A DNA stretch of 64,000 bases from CALFUK01 sp964450495 (GTDB lineage: Bacteria > Bacteroidota > Bacteroidia > Chitinophagales > Saprospiraceae). The notes beneath the pieces are model-generated. The model did no database searches and had not been told where the DNA came from. It worked only from the letters and a program-made list of their open reading frames with translations. Positions 10,390-19,523 of the stretch are shown in pieces. The stretch lies in the NCBI GenBank assembly GCA_964450495.1, contig CAYVFU010000007.1, positions 25,207-89,206 of the forward strand, read 5' to 3'. The translations under genes and the position numbers were made by a program. How positions within the stretch are numbered: position 1 is the stretch's first letter; every line of letters begins with the position of its first letter.

Positions 10390-11541
10390 TTAAACGTCAA
10401 TCCACTTCACATTACTCTTACCAGATTCGATCACTTTGTAAATAAAATTCATGCCTCGAACACCATCTTCGACAGTTGGAAAATCATTGTAAACAGCTTC
10501 TGGTTCTTTCCCCTCCTGGAAGGCTCGTACACACAAGGCAAAGTTTCTATAGATACTTGCGAATGCTTCTAGGTAACCTTCCGGATGACCCGATGGCAAA
10601 CGGGTATGAGATTGTGCTGATGGATATAATTCTCCAACTCCAGTACGAAGAACCTCCATTGGCTTCTCTAACCATTTAACATAAAGTGTGTTAGGCTCCA
10701 TTTGAAACCATTGAAGTCCTGCTTTCTCACCATATATGCGAATGTTCAAATTGTTTTCTTCACCAGCAGATATTTGACTTGCATGAAGGACTCCACGTGC
10801 ACCGTTTTCAAATCGCAACAACACATTGCCATCGTCATCCAATTGTCTGCCTTCTACAATTGTACTTATATCTGCGCAAAGTTGCTTAATCTTCAAGCCG
10901 GTGATGTATTCAGCAAGGTTTTCTGCATGTGTGCCAATATCTCCCATTGCACCAGCTATTCCAGATTTGCTTGGATCTGTACGCCAAGCCGCTTGTTTTT
11001 GATCTGTTGATTCTAAAAAAGTAGACAACCAACCCTGTGGATATTCAACAACCACTTTACGTATTTTACCTATATCCCCATTGGCAACCATTGCTTTTGC
11101 TTGCTTTACCATAGGATAGCCAGTATAGTTATGTGTCAAGGCGAATATCAATCCTGACTCTTTTACCAGCTTTGCCAATTCCTTAGCCTCTTCCATATCA
11201 AAGCAAAGCGGTTTGTCACAAACGACATGAAAGCCATTCTCTAGAGCCATTTTTGCCGGACCAAAATGAACATGATTAGGCGTGACGATAGATACAAAGT
11301 CCATACGTTCACCTTCTGGCAATTCTTTCTCTTTCTCAATCATTTCGGCATAACTGCCATAGACTCTTTCCGGTGGTAGATATAAATCTTCACCTGATAA
11401 TTTAGATTTTTCTGGGTTGCTACTGAATGCCCCACAGACCAATTCTATTTCTCCGTCTATTGCTGATGCCATTCTATGTACACCTCCGATAAATGCACCT
11501 CGGCCTCCACCGATCATTCCCATTCTGATTCTTCTAGCCAT
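10390..11541 (-). CDS. Gfo/Idh/MocA oxidoreductase, cytoplasmic
   Basis: A second family member of 383 residues, without a signal peptide. The Rossmann glycine motif is MGMIGGGRGAFIGGVHR and the lysine motif is FHVVCDKPLCFD. It lies 124 bp upstream of the Tat-exported paralogue on the same strand and may be co-transcribed with it. The two share the fold but differ in location, so they probably act on successive or different substrates. Inositol, glucose-fructose and keto-sugar activities are all possible, and nothing in the sequence decides between them. Confidence 0.87.
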   Translation of the reverse strand: MARRIRMGMIGGGRGAFIGGVHRMASAIDGEIELVCGAFSSNPEKSKLSGEDLYLPPERVYGSYAEMIEKEKELPEGERMDFVSIVTPNHVHFGPAKMALENGFHVVCDKPLCFDMEEAKELAKLVKESGLIFALTHNYTGYPMVKQAKAMVANGDIGKIRKVVVEYPQGWLSTFLESTDQKQAAWRTDPSKSGIAGAMGDIGTHAENLAEYITGLKIKQLCADISTIVEGRQLDDDGNVLLRFENGARGVLHASQISAGEENNLNIRIYGEKAGLQWFQMEPNTLYVKWLEKPMEVLRTGVGELYPSAQSHTRLPSGHPEGYLEAFASIYRNFALCVRAFQEGKEPEAVYNDFPTVEDGVRGMNFIYKVIESGKSNVKWIDV

Positions 11542-11685
11542 ATTGTTTTTCTATTTTAAGTTGGAAATTAAGGATTTCTATTCAATATGCAATGCGAGAT
11601 CACAAGAATGAATAAAGTTACTTTATGCACTACAATTGTAATTTGTACTTGGATTAATTATTTTAGTGTGGACTATAAAGGACGA

Positions 11686-14043
11686 ATGAAAAGTTGTGTT
11701 GTTGTATGTAGTATTCTATTATTGACCATACTTGCTTTTGGGCAACAAGACAGTACTAATGTCGAACTTCAAATCTTGAATGCACAAGACATTGATCAAA
11801 TCGAAATTAGTCAAAAAAAACTTGAAATATTTACTGGCTTAAGAACAGAAGCTAATCTCGAAGACCTGCCAATTACTATCCAAGTCATCACAAAAGAAGA
11901 GATAAAAGAAAACGGCTTTCAAACCTTAACAGAAGCACTTAGGTCTCTTCCAGGTATCCGAACTTCGCAGTCGGGAAATGTTTTTGATGGTGAGAATTTT
12001 ATGATGAGAGGACATTATGGGAATACTTATGCCAAGATATTAATTAATGATATACCTATTCGACCATCGGTCGTGGGTACCATGCCATTGGCTAGTCAAT
12101 TGCCAATTAAGCAAGCCGAAAGAATTGAGGTTATTTATGGCCCATCTGCTACTTTGTACGGATCTGATGCTGCTGCTGGAATTATAAACATCATCTTGAA
12201 AGAAAATGATTATCCAAGTTATGCAACCGCAAATATTGAAACTGGCGATGAAAATTTAGCACGAGTTAATGTTTCCTTTGGTGGCAAATACAAAGTTGGT
12301 AACAAAGCACTTGACATAAATCTAATGGGTGGTTTTACATCCTTTAGTGATAGAAAAATAAAATACGACATAAATAATTTATACAACATCAACAACTACA
12401 CAGATGTTATTGGTTTGGCTGACATCGGCGGAATTAATCTTGAAGACAGACCAAACTTTTCTTCAACCAATCAAATACCACTAAATAATCTTCCGCATCA
12501 AAGTAATTACATTGGTTTTTATGCTACCCTTGGAGGCTTCGATATTATCACCCAGAGATTTTCCAGATCAGACCATAGCACCTTAGGACTAAATCCATTA
12601 TCAGTTTCTTATGCAAATTCCCAACAATCGTTTGGTGAAGAAATCATTTCAACAGCTGCTAATTATCAAAAAGAATATGACAAATGGAAATGGCGCTTAA
12701 CTCTAAATAGTATAATTTATAACGTCAACCAAAATTCATCCTTCAATTATGTATTACCAACTTTTGGCATTGTTTCTAATGCGTACGCTGCAAGTTCAAT
12801 TGGCAGTCAAAACTTAGATCCAAATATAGATGCTGCCAGTAGTATAGATAGTGTGTACTTTTCTGGGCCAAGATTTACTTCTGGAAATTTTAATGACTTT
12901 TCATTAGAATATAAATCATTCATACAACTTAATAGTTACATCAATTTATCTGTAGGTATAGGTCTAGAAGGTGGTGTAGGTAGAGGAATAGAACAATTTT
13001 TAACTACTCCAAAAGAGATCGCAAGAATATTTGATATTCCCACAGTTATTGAAAACCCTGGAGCTTCGTTTGGAGCCTACAATGGCTTTGCAGAATTATT
13101 TTATAGAAAAGGATCATTGTCAGTTATTGCTGGTTCTCATATTTATAGACGTGCAGATAGGCTAGAACAAAATAGAGCGGTATTTAGTCCTCGTCTTGGC
13201 ATACTATATAAACTAAAAGAAAACATGAGCTTGCGTGCTTTTTATAGTGAAGCGTTTAGATATCCCTCCACCTTTTATGGAAATAATAGTTTTACAATTT
13301 CATCTACATCAACAGAACTGGATGTTGCTGGTGGTTCTTTAGGTCTTCAACCAGAAACTACAAATAATATTGAATTTGGATTAAGGTGGACACTTAATAA
13401 ATATATATCACTAGATGCTACCATATTTCAAACAAGAACATCCAACTTTATAAACTTTGAAATCAGACAGACTCCCGGCACAGAAAATGTCTTTTGGGGA
13501 TATGCAAACAGTGCAGACTCATTTACCAAACTAAGAGGAATACAAGCAAGCATTACATTACAAAATCTCTTTCCACAACTAGATATGAAATCTGACATAA
13601 GCATCAGCTACACCAAAGGCGAAGAAAGACTGTTAGAATTGTTACTAACTGGAAATAACGATCGATTTTTAGTTGATGTACCTGTGGTAAGAGGTCAACC
13701 TGATTTTGTATTTTATATGAATAATAAAATCAAGCTAATAAAAGACCTCTCTTTAGTTTTACAACACTCAATAGTGTCCAACAGCTGGACGAGAAATACA
13801 TTTAGAATTTCTCAAGGAATTAATGAGAAGAACTTAACCAATGTCATCAACCCTGGCTATTATATTCTTGATGCACGATTAATGTTTGACATAAATAGAC
13901 AACTAGATTGCTATGTAAATATATCGAATGTGCTTAATCAGGAATATGCTGGTATAGATGCCACTGTTGACTTAGACGGATTACTTTATAATCCCCAGCA
14001 AACCAGATTTATTTCTTTTGGTGTAAATTTTTCATTTAACTAA
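11686..14043 (+). CDS. TonB-dependent outer-membrane receptor
   Basis: An outer-membrane transporter of 785 residues. The frame is open from 11587, but the signal peptide (CVVVCSILLLTILAFGQ) begins at the ATG at 11686, which is taken as the start. A plug domain follows (DLPITIQVITKEEI, LRSLPGIRTSQSG, MRGHYGNTYAKILIND, RIEVIYGPSATLYGSDAAAG), then a barrel ending in the aromatic FISFGVNFSFN. There is no N-terminal carboxypeptidase-like extension and no SusD partner, so a siderophore, cobalamin or metal-complex substrate is more likely than a glycan. The next gene, a membrane cyclase with TPRs, begins 8 bp after the stop and is surely in the same transcript. Confidence 0.9.
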   Translation: MKSCVVVCSILLLTILAFGQQDSTNVELQILNAQDIDQIEISQKKLEIFTGLRTEANLEDLPITIQVITKEEIKENGFQTLTEALRSLPGIRTSQSGNVFDGENFMMRGHYGNTYAKILINDIPIRPSVVGTMPLASQLPIKQAERIEVIYGPSATLYGSDAAAGIINIILKENDYPSYATANIETGDENLARVNVSFGGKYKVGNKALDINLMGGFTSFSDRKIKYDINNLYNINNYTDVIGLADIGGINLEDRPNFSSTNQIPLNNLPHQSNYIGFYATLGGFDIITQRFSRSDHSTLGLNPLSVSYANSQQSFGEEIISTAANYQKEYDKWKWRLTLNSIIYNVNQNSSFNYVLPTFGIVSNAYAASSIGSQNLDPNIDAASSIDSVYFSGPRFTSGNFNDFSLEYKSFIQLNSYINLSVGIGLEGGVGRGIEQFLTTPKEIARIFDIPTVIENPGASFGAYNGFAELFYRKGSLSVIAGSHIYRRADRLEQNRAVFSPRLGILYKLKENMSLRAFYSEAFRYPSTFYGNNSFTISSTSTELDVAGGSLGLQPETTNNIEFGLRWTLNKYISLDATIFQTRTSNFINFEIRQTPGTENVFWGYANSADSFTKLRGIQASITLQNLFPQLDMKSDISISYTKGEERLLELLLTGNNDRFLVDVPVVRGQPDFVFYMNNKIKLIKDLSLVLQHSIVSNSWTRNTFRISQGINEKNLTNVINPGYYILDARLMFDINRQLDCYVNISNVLNQEYAGIDATVDLDGLLYNPQQTRFISFGVNFSFN

Positions 14044-14050
14044 TCATGTT

Positions 14051-16321
14051 ATGAAATATTTGCTCATTATAATCCTAAGTCTTATTAGTACATCACTACT
14101 ATGTCAGATTAGTCAGATAGATAAATTGATCAATGATGCACAATTGGCTAGGACTAATTCTACAAATACAATTGATGAGTATATCATTTGGCAACAGATA
14201 CTAAATCAACTAGAATTCGAATCCTCAGACTACCGCAAAAATGAGGTTCACTTAGGTCTAGCAAGATTCTTTTACCGATTAAAATTATATCCAGACGCTA
14301 TACAATATTACACTCAAATAGAATCGTATTTAAATACTCTAGAACCTCAAGATAAATATGAATACTATTGGGAGATTGGAAACAGTCAATTTAACTCAGG
14401 AGATACCGTTATCGCAAAAGTTAATTGGGAAAACGCCATCACATATGCAACATATCCAAATACCTTAGACGTACTTAATCGAATAATCACTACTTGCCAA
14501 TTGAACAATGACTATAGAACGTCAATAGTATATTTATTGCAACAGAAGCAATTGGTAGAATTACACGAAGAATCTAACAAAATACTTGGAACTGTCATTA
14601 ATAATTTGGCTTACGCCTATTATCACCTAAATGATACATCAAAAGCGAGTGAATACTTCAAAAAAGCATTATCTATTAATAAAGGCTTAACCAAGGAACA
14701 AGAATTATCTATTCACCAAAATATAGCTATTACATACATCAATGAAGGCAAAATAGAAGAAGGAAGAGCCATACTGCTAGACGTTTATAAACAAACAACA
14801 GATCCAAAACAAATAATTGAAATTTCTCAAGTTCTAGGAAAAATATACGCAAAAGAACAAAATTATCTAGAAGCTCTTACATATTATAAACTCGCAGAAA
14901 CCAATGGTCAAAAAGGATCCTATTCTGAAATACTTGCAGAAACCTACTTTGGATTATCTAACGTTTACAAAAATATAAATGAATACGATCTAGCCTTTAT
15001 CTATCTAAAAAGGTATAAAGAAATCATAGATGAGAACAAACGTACATTAGAATTAAAAAATAGTCAATTACTAAGTCAACGTAGTGATATAGAACGCGCT
15101 GAAAAGCAAAATCAATTATTTCGAGCATCTCAACGATTACAACAAACCGAAATAAAAAAACTGCAAGCAGATGCTAAAAATCAAGAACTAATTACGCGTT
15201 CTCTAAAACAGGATAGTGCCTATAGAGTATCGCAATTAAATATCGCCTTACAAGAAAAAGAAATCATTACAGCTAATAATAAAAATGCAGAACTAGAATT
15301 AATTCGTTTAAACAATATTTCTAAACTCACACAACAAGAATTATCTATAGCAAGAGCAAATCAAGAGAAAGCTGAATTAGAAAAAATAAATCAAGAGAAA
15401 GAAGTAGCATTAGCCCTTGAAAAATTAAGCGTCCAGCAAAGAGATGCAAAGATAAAAGAAGAACAGGCACGTAATAAATTAAATCAACAAGAATTAGAAT
15501 TAAATGCTCTAGAGATTTCGCAAAGAAAAAAGAGTCAGCGTAATACTATATACTTATCTACATTGCTTGGTTTATTAGCCTTGCTCACTATAGGAGCGTA
15601 TCTTATTAAAAAAAGAGATAACCAAAAATTAGAACTCGCAAACAATAATCTGTCTGTATCAGAATCAAAATTAAAATCTGCAGAAGCCAAAATAACTAAT
15701 CTGCTGAAGCAACAAGTATCTGGTCCTATTGCTGCTGCCTTAATTGATGACGAGGCGATAGAAAATATTACACAAAAATTTGTTGCTATTCTATTTTTAG
15801 ACATCCGAGGTTATACAAAGTTCTGCGAAACAAAATCACCCACTGAAATAATTGCGTATCAAAATCAAGTGTTTGGGTTTATGATAAACATTATTGAAAA
15901 ACACAATGGCGTGGTCAATCAATTGTTAGGTGACGGCTTTATGGCAACATTTGGTGCACCTATTTCGGTTGGCAATGATTCTTTAAATGCCTATTTAGCG
16001 GCAAATGAAATAAAAGAAGTACTCCATACAAAAAACATAAATAAAGAAATTCATCCAACCAAAATTGGTATAGGAATCCATGCAGGTAATGTTGTAGCTG
16101 GTAATGTTGGCAATGAAGAACGAAAACAATATTCCATTAGCGGCAATACTGTTATTCTTGCAGCAAGACTTGAGCAATTAAATAAAGAGAACAACAGCAC
16201 GCTCATTTATTCTAAAGATTTATATGATCAATTGCCAGAGAAACATAAATCAACAACAGCCTTTAAAGAAGTCATGGTGAAAGGAAGAAAAGAACCTATA
16301 GAAATAGCTGTCATCAGATGA
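14051..16321 (+). CDS. TPR and class III adenylate/guanylate cyclase membrane protein
   Basis: This 756-residue protein has a signal peptide or first anchor (LLIIILSLISTSLLCQ), about 300 residues of TPR-like helices, a long Lys/Glu/Gln coiled coil, one membrane segment near residue 500 (YLSTLLGLLALLTIGAYLI), a short coiled linker and a C-terminal class III nucleotide cyclase domain. The two metal-binding Asp residues are Asp584 (FLDIRGYTKF) and Asp628 (LLGDGFMATFG), 44 apart as is usual. The transition-state Arg706 is present (VILAARLEQ), but the usual Asn four residues before it is Ile702. The likely role is a cAMP- or cGMP-producing sensor with a periplasmic TPR part. It is transcribed with the TonB-dependent receptor and could report on that transporter. 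Confidence 0.87.
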   Translation: MKYLLIIILSLISTSLLCQISQIDKLINDAQLARTNSTNTIDEYIIWQQILNQLEFESSDYRKNEVHLGLARFFYRLKLYPDAIQYYTQIESYLNTLEPQDKYEYYWEIGNSQFNSGDTVIAKVNWENAITYATYPNTLDVLNRIITTCQLNNDYRTSIVYLLQQKQLVELHEESNKILGTVINNLAYAYYHLNDTSKASEYFKKALSINKGLTKEQELSIHQNIAITYINEGKIEEGRAILLDVYKQTTDPKQIIEISQVLGKIYAKEQNYLEALTYYKLAETNGQKGSYSEILAETYFGLSNVYKNINEYDLAFIYLKRYKEIIDENKRTLELKNSQLLSQRSDIERAEKQNQLFRASQRLQQTEIKKLQADAKNQELITRSLKQDSAYRVSQLNIALQEKEIITANNKNAELELIRLNNISKLTQQELSIARANQEKAELEKINQEKEVALALEKLSVQQRDAKIKEEQARNKLNQQELELNALEISQRKKSQRNTIYLSTLLGLLALLTIGAYLIKKRDNQKLELANNNLSVSESKLKSAEAKITNLLKQQVSGPIAAALIDDEAIENITQKFVAILFLDIRGYTKFCETKSPTEIIAYQNQVFGFMINIIEKHNGVVNQLLGDGFMATFGAPISVGNDSLNAYLAANEIKEVLHTKNINKEIHPTKIGIGIHAGNVVAGNVGNEERKQYSISGNTVILAARLEQLNKENNSTLIYSKDLYDQLPEKHKSTTAFKEVMVKGRKEPIEIAVIR

Positions 16322-16422
16322 AATGGCGAACCAATCTAGTAGTTGCTTTTCTATAATCTTACTAATATATAACAGTTAGCATTAGCCTATTCATCGATCA
16401 AAATTCAACTAAATTTATTTTA

Positions 16423-16438
16423 AACTAGATTTATAGTT
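16423..16438. promoter_or_regulatory. BlaI-type operator, distal copy
   Basis: AACTAGATTTATAGTT is an inverted repeat AACTA-N6-TAGTT. The same 22-base block, including the following CATAAA, recurs 55 bases downstream with a single difference. Dyads of this size are the usual target of the BlaI/MecI dimer encoded directly downstream. A degenerate half-site (AACTA at 16407-16411) lies before it. Confidence 0.65.
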
Positions 16439-16477
16439 CATAAAATTAGGTTTATTCAAAATAAGGACGTAATCTTG

Positions 16478-16493
16478 AACTAGATTTTTAGTT
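16478..16493. promoter_or_regulatory. BlaI-type operator, proximal copy
   Basis: AACTAGATTTTTAGTT, the second copy of the AACTA-N6-TAGTT dyad. It ends 14 bases before the ATG of the BlaI-family gene, where a bound repressor would cover the promoter or transcription start. This predicts autorepression of the blaI-blaR1 pair. Confidence 0.7.
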
Positions 16494-16507
16494 CATAAAT
16501 AGTTGAT

Positions 16508-16861
16508 ATGAAGGAATTAACCAAAGCAGAAGAAGAGATCATGCATGTCCTATGGAAATTAAAAGAAGCATTTGTCAAAGATATAATTGCCAAAATGCCT
16601 AAACCAAAACCTGCGTACAACACAGTTTCGACTTTTGTACGAAGCCTCCAAGAAAAAGGGTTTGTTGGTCATGAAATACATGGTAAATCTCACAAGTACT
16701 ACCCTTTAATCACCAAAGAATCTTACACAAAGAAATTCATGAAAGGATTGGTAAAAAACTATTTTGGTGGCTCTTACAAACAAATGGTCTCATTTTTTAC
16801 AGATGAGAAAAATCTTAGTGTTACTGATCTCGAACAACTAATTAAAGAATTGAAAAAGTAA
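16508..16861 (+). CDS. BlaI/MecI/CopY-family transcriptional repressor
   Basis: A winged-helix repressor of 117 residues, the normal length. The N-terminal domain has the family pattern (LTKAEEEIMHVLWKL, then KPAYNTVSTFVRSLQEKGFV as recognition helix and wing, then HKYYPLI). The C-terminal helices form the dimer and carry the site that BlaR1-type sensors cause to be cleaved. It is followed after 4 bp by its BlaR1-like partner. Two matching operators lie just upstream, so autoregulation is likely. No beta-lactamase gene adjoins, and in Bacteroidota such pairs often control genes unrelated to beta-lactams. Confidence 0.92.
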   Translation: MKELTKAEEEIMHVLWKLKEAFVKDIIAKMPKPKPAYNTVSTFVRSLQEKGFVGHEIHGKSHKYYPLITKESYTKKFMKGLVKNYFGGSYKQMVSFFTDEKNLSVTDLEQLIKELKK

Positions 16862-16865
16862 GATA

Positions 16866-18362
16866 ATGAATACATATATCTTCGAACTAGTCATTTCACA
16901 TACCGTCTTAATCCTTGCTTATTGGTTATTCTTAAGTCGAGAAAATCAATACCACAAAATGAGACTCTATCTATTAGGATCAACACTACTAGCTATCATA
17001 ATTCCCTTATTCAGATTACCAAAATTGTTTCCAGCGCAAAATCAATCGATACAACCATTATCCACAGATTTAGTAGCCATAGAGCCTTCCATTATAGCGA
17101 CATCACCAGAAGCTCCTTTCATCAGCATTGAAACAATTACTTACTTTTCTCTTAGTATCAGCTGTCTCTTATTGCTAAAATTAATTTTCAGCATAGTAGC
17201 CCTTATTAGAATTGAACGACGGAGCAAGCTTGAATCATATAATGGTATTACCATCAGAAAAATTGAAACTCTCAGCGGTAGTTTTACTTTTTTTAACTGG
17301 ATTTTCCTTAGCAACAAGCTTGACAAAAACAAAGCAGAATATCAAGCCATTCTGAAACATGAACAAGCACATATGAAATTAAAACACTCATATGATTTAG
17401 TGTTTTTTGAGATTTACAAAGCATTAGTTTGGTGGCTACCTTCATCATGGTATGTCAGCAAAGAAATAAAGAAAATACATGAGTATCAAGCAGATGCCTA
17501 TGCCCTACAATCATTCGATATTAATCATTATTCATCTATCCTAATTAAAACTACATTACAATCTAATGGCATGAGCATAGTAAGTTCATTCCATAATGAT
17601 TTAATTTTTAAAAGATTAAATGCTATGAAACGACAAGCAAAAAAAATAAAATTGTGGAAAATCGGAACACTAACATTATTAGGCTCTTTCCTATTTGTCA
17701 CCTTCGCATGCACGCAAGAAAACAGCCCAGCAAGCTTAGCTGATAAAACGCAAACACAACGCGAGATTTTTACAATAGTGGAAGAACAACCCAGTTATAA
17801 AGGAGGCATGGACGCCTTTTATAAATACGTTATGAATGAAATCAGATATCCATTGGTTGCAAGAAACTCTGGTATTGAAGGCACGGTCCAAGTCCAATTT
17901 GATATTGAAAGAAATGGTTCTGTCTCGAATGCAACCGCAATCAGCACCATTGGTTCAGATTGCGACAAAGAAGCCTTGCGCGTAATCGAAAATGCACCCG
18001 GTTTTATTTCTGGTAAACAGCGAGGAAGAACAATAAGTACAAGGATGGTCCTGCCCTTAACATTCAAGCTAAATCAAGAAAAGAAAAATCCTGATAATAG
18101 CCCTCAAGGCACCGTAGTAGTTGGCGAACTACAAACTCAGCCAAAAAAACTTACCGTGTCCGCGAGTTATATTGATGGAGAATGGAAGGGAACAATTGTA
18201 AACTCCGCTGGCGAAAAATTGCCTGGAGTAAATATTGTAGTTGCAGGAACTGAATTTGGTAGAGTATCAGATCTTTCTGGATCATTCACAGTTAAAGCTG
18301 ATCAAGACCAAGAACTACACATCAGTTGTATTGGCTATGAACGCGTAGTGATTAAACAGTAA
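16866..18362 (+). CDS. BlaR1-like M56 metallopeptidase sensor with TonB and CarboxypepD-like tails
   Basis: A membrane protein of 498 residues. The N-terminal part has several membrane segments and the zinc motif HEQAH (residues 165-169), followed by the family Glu-rich helix EIKKIHEYQADAYAL, so the M56 peptidase looks intact. After another membrane segment (near residue 275) there is no penicillin-binding sensor. Instead come a TonB C-terminal-like domain (about 305-400, EEQPSYKGGMDAFYKYVM) and a carboxypeptidase regulatory-like beta domain (about 439-498, LPGVNIVVAGTEFGRVSDL). It should cleave or trigger cleavage of the adjacent BlaI-type repressor in response to a periplasmic signal. The tail suggests contact with outer-membrane or cell-wall components rather than beta-lactam binding. 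Confidence 0.9.
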   Translation: MNTYIFELVISHTVLILAYWLFLSRENQYHKMRLYLLGSTLLAIIIPLFRLPKLFPAQNQSIQPLSTDLVAIEPSIIATSPEAPFISIETITYFSLSISCLLLLKLIFSIVALIRIERRSKLESYNGITIRKIETLSGSFTFFNWIFLSNKLDKNKAEYQAILKHEQAHMKLKHSYDLVFFEIYKALVWWLPSSWYVSKEIKKIHEYQADAYALQSFDINHYSSILIKTTLQSNGMSIVSSFHNDLIFKRLNAMKRQAKKIKLWKIGTLTLLGSFLFVTFACTQENSPASLADKTQTQREIFTIVEEQPSYKGGMDAFYKYVMNEIRYPLVARNSGIEGTVQVQFDIERNGSVSNATAISTIGSDCDKEALRVIENAPGFISGKQRGRTISTRMVLPLTFKLNQEKKNPDNSPQGTVVVGELQTQPKKLTVSASYIDGEWKGTIVNSAGEKLPGVNIVVAGTEFGRVSDLSGSFTVKADQDQELHISCIGYERVVIKQ

Positions 18363-18380
18363 TCTCTGTAAGCTTGGTTT

Positions 18381-19523
18381 ATGAATCCGCTTATTACATT
18401 GAGACATCATCTGCATCAACATCCTGAGCTATCAGGACAAGAAATAGAAACGGCCAAACACATAAGTGCATTTATCAAACAGTGTAATCCTACAGAAATA
18501 TATGAGAATATTGGCGGCACAGGTGTAGCTGCTGTTTACAACTTTGGAGATGGTGGCCCTAACATTGCATTCAGATGTGAATTAGATGCATTGCCAATTA
18601 CCGAAGAAAATGATGTCGCTTACAAATCCGTTTATAAATCATCGTCTCATAAATGTGGGCATGATGGACACATGGCACTTGTTGCAGGCTTGGCGCCGTG
18701 GCTAGAAAAACAATCATTCGAGAATGGACGTATCATTCTCCTATTTCAACCTGCTGAAGAAAATGGAAAAGGTGCTCAGCAAATGTTAGATGATCCTAAA
18801 TTCAAATCACTTGGCATTGACTACATGTTTGCTTTGCACAATATTCCTCAAGAGGATATGCATACCGTATTGATTATGGAATCAGGTTTTTCTGCCGAAG
18901 TATTGAGTTTTTCGCTTATTATAAAAGGAAGAGAAAGTCATGCATCTTCTCCAGAAACTGGGAATAATCCTGCAAAGGCACTTGCTAAAATCATTAGTGC
19001 TTTATCAGAATTAGAAAACACTGATCCAACCCAAGACAACTTTTCTTTACTAACGCCTGTATATTCTAATATGGGTCAAAAATCTTATGGCATATCACCT
19101 GCAGATGCAGAAATCCATTATACAATTCGCACTTGGTCAACTAACTCTATGAATGAATTAAAAGAACTCATTATTTCCAAAAGCACAGAAATTATGGTGT
19201 GTAACAATCTTGAGTTTAGCTTTGATTGGTTCGAATATTTTCCAGCAAGTCAAAACGATGGTGCATGCAATGAAATCGTAAAACAAGCTGCGGATCTAAA
19301 GAACATAGCTTGGGTTAATAAGCAAACCCCTTTCCGTTTTGGAGAAGATTTTGGCAGATTCAGCTCTGTTTTTCCAACGGCAATGTTTGGTCTTGGTGCT
19401 GGAGTAAACACACCACCCTTACATGATGCGGCTTATGACTTTCCTGATGAGTTAATTGACACTGGAACCACTATCTTCAAGGGCATTATTGAGATAATGC
19501 TTATTTCTGCATCAACTACTTAA
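18381..19523 (+). CDS. M20-family amidohydrolase (N-acyl-amino acid/hippurate type)
   Basis: A cytoplasmic dinuclear metallohydrolase of 380 residues that removes acyl groups from amino acids or related amides. It shows the family opening RHHLHQHPELSGQE, the metal motif HKCGHDGHM (His90, Cys92, His94), the Glu pair in QPAEENGKGA, a His in FALHNIP, and the C-terminal GEDFGRF. No signal peptide is seen. It starts 18 bp after the BlaR1-like gene, so it may be transcribed from the same promoter, which would make it a candidate target of the BlaI repressor. Its stop codon overlaps that of the convergent next gene. Substrate not determinable. Confidence 0.9.
   Translation: MNPLITLRHHLHQHPELSGQEIETAKHISAFIKQCNPTEIYENIGGTGVAAVYNFGDGGPNIAFRCELDALPITEENDVAYKSVYKSSSHKCGHDGHMALVAGLAPWLEKQSFENGRIILLFQPAEENGKGAQQMLDDPKFKSLGIDYMFALHNIPQEDMHTVLIMESGFSAEVLSFSLIIKGRESHASSPETGNNPAKALAKIISALSELENTDPTQDNFSLLTPVYSNMGQKSYGISPADAEIHYTIRTWSTNSMNELKELIISKSTEIMVCNNLEFSFDWFEYFPASQNDGACNEIVKQAADLKNIAWVNKQTPFRFGEDFGRFSSVFPTAMFGLGAGVNTPPLHDAAYDFPDELIDTGTTIFKGIIEIMLISASTT

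Noticed and set aside
16508..18362. A beta-lactam resistance locus
   Set aside because: The sensor lacks a penicillin-binding domain and there is no beta-lactamase gene in the unit. The class A-like gene at 53828 has no such operator.
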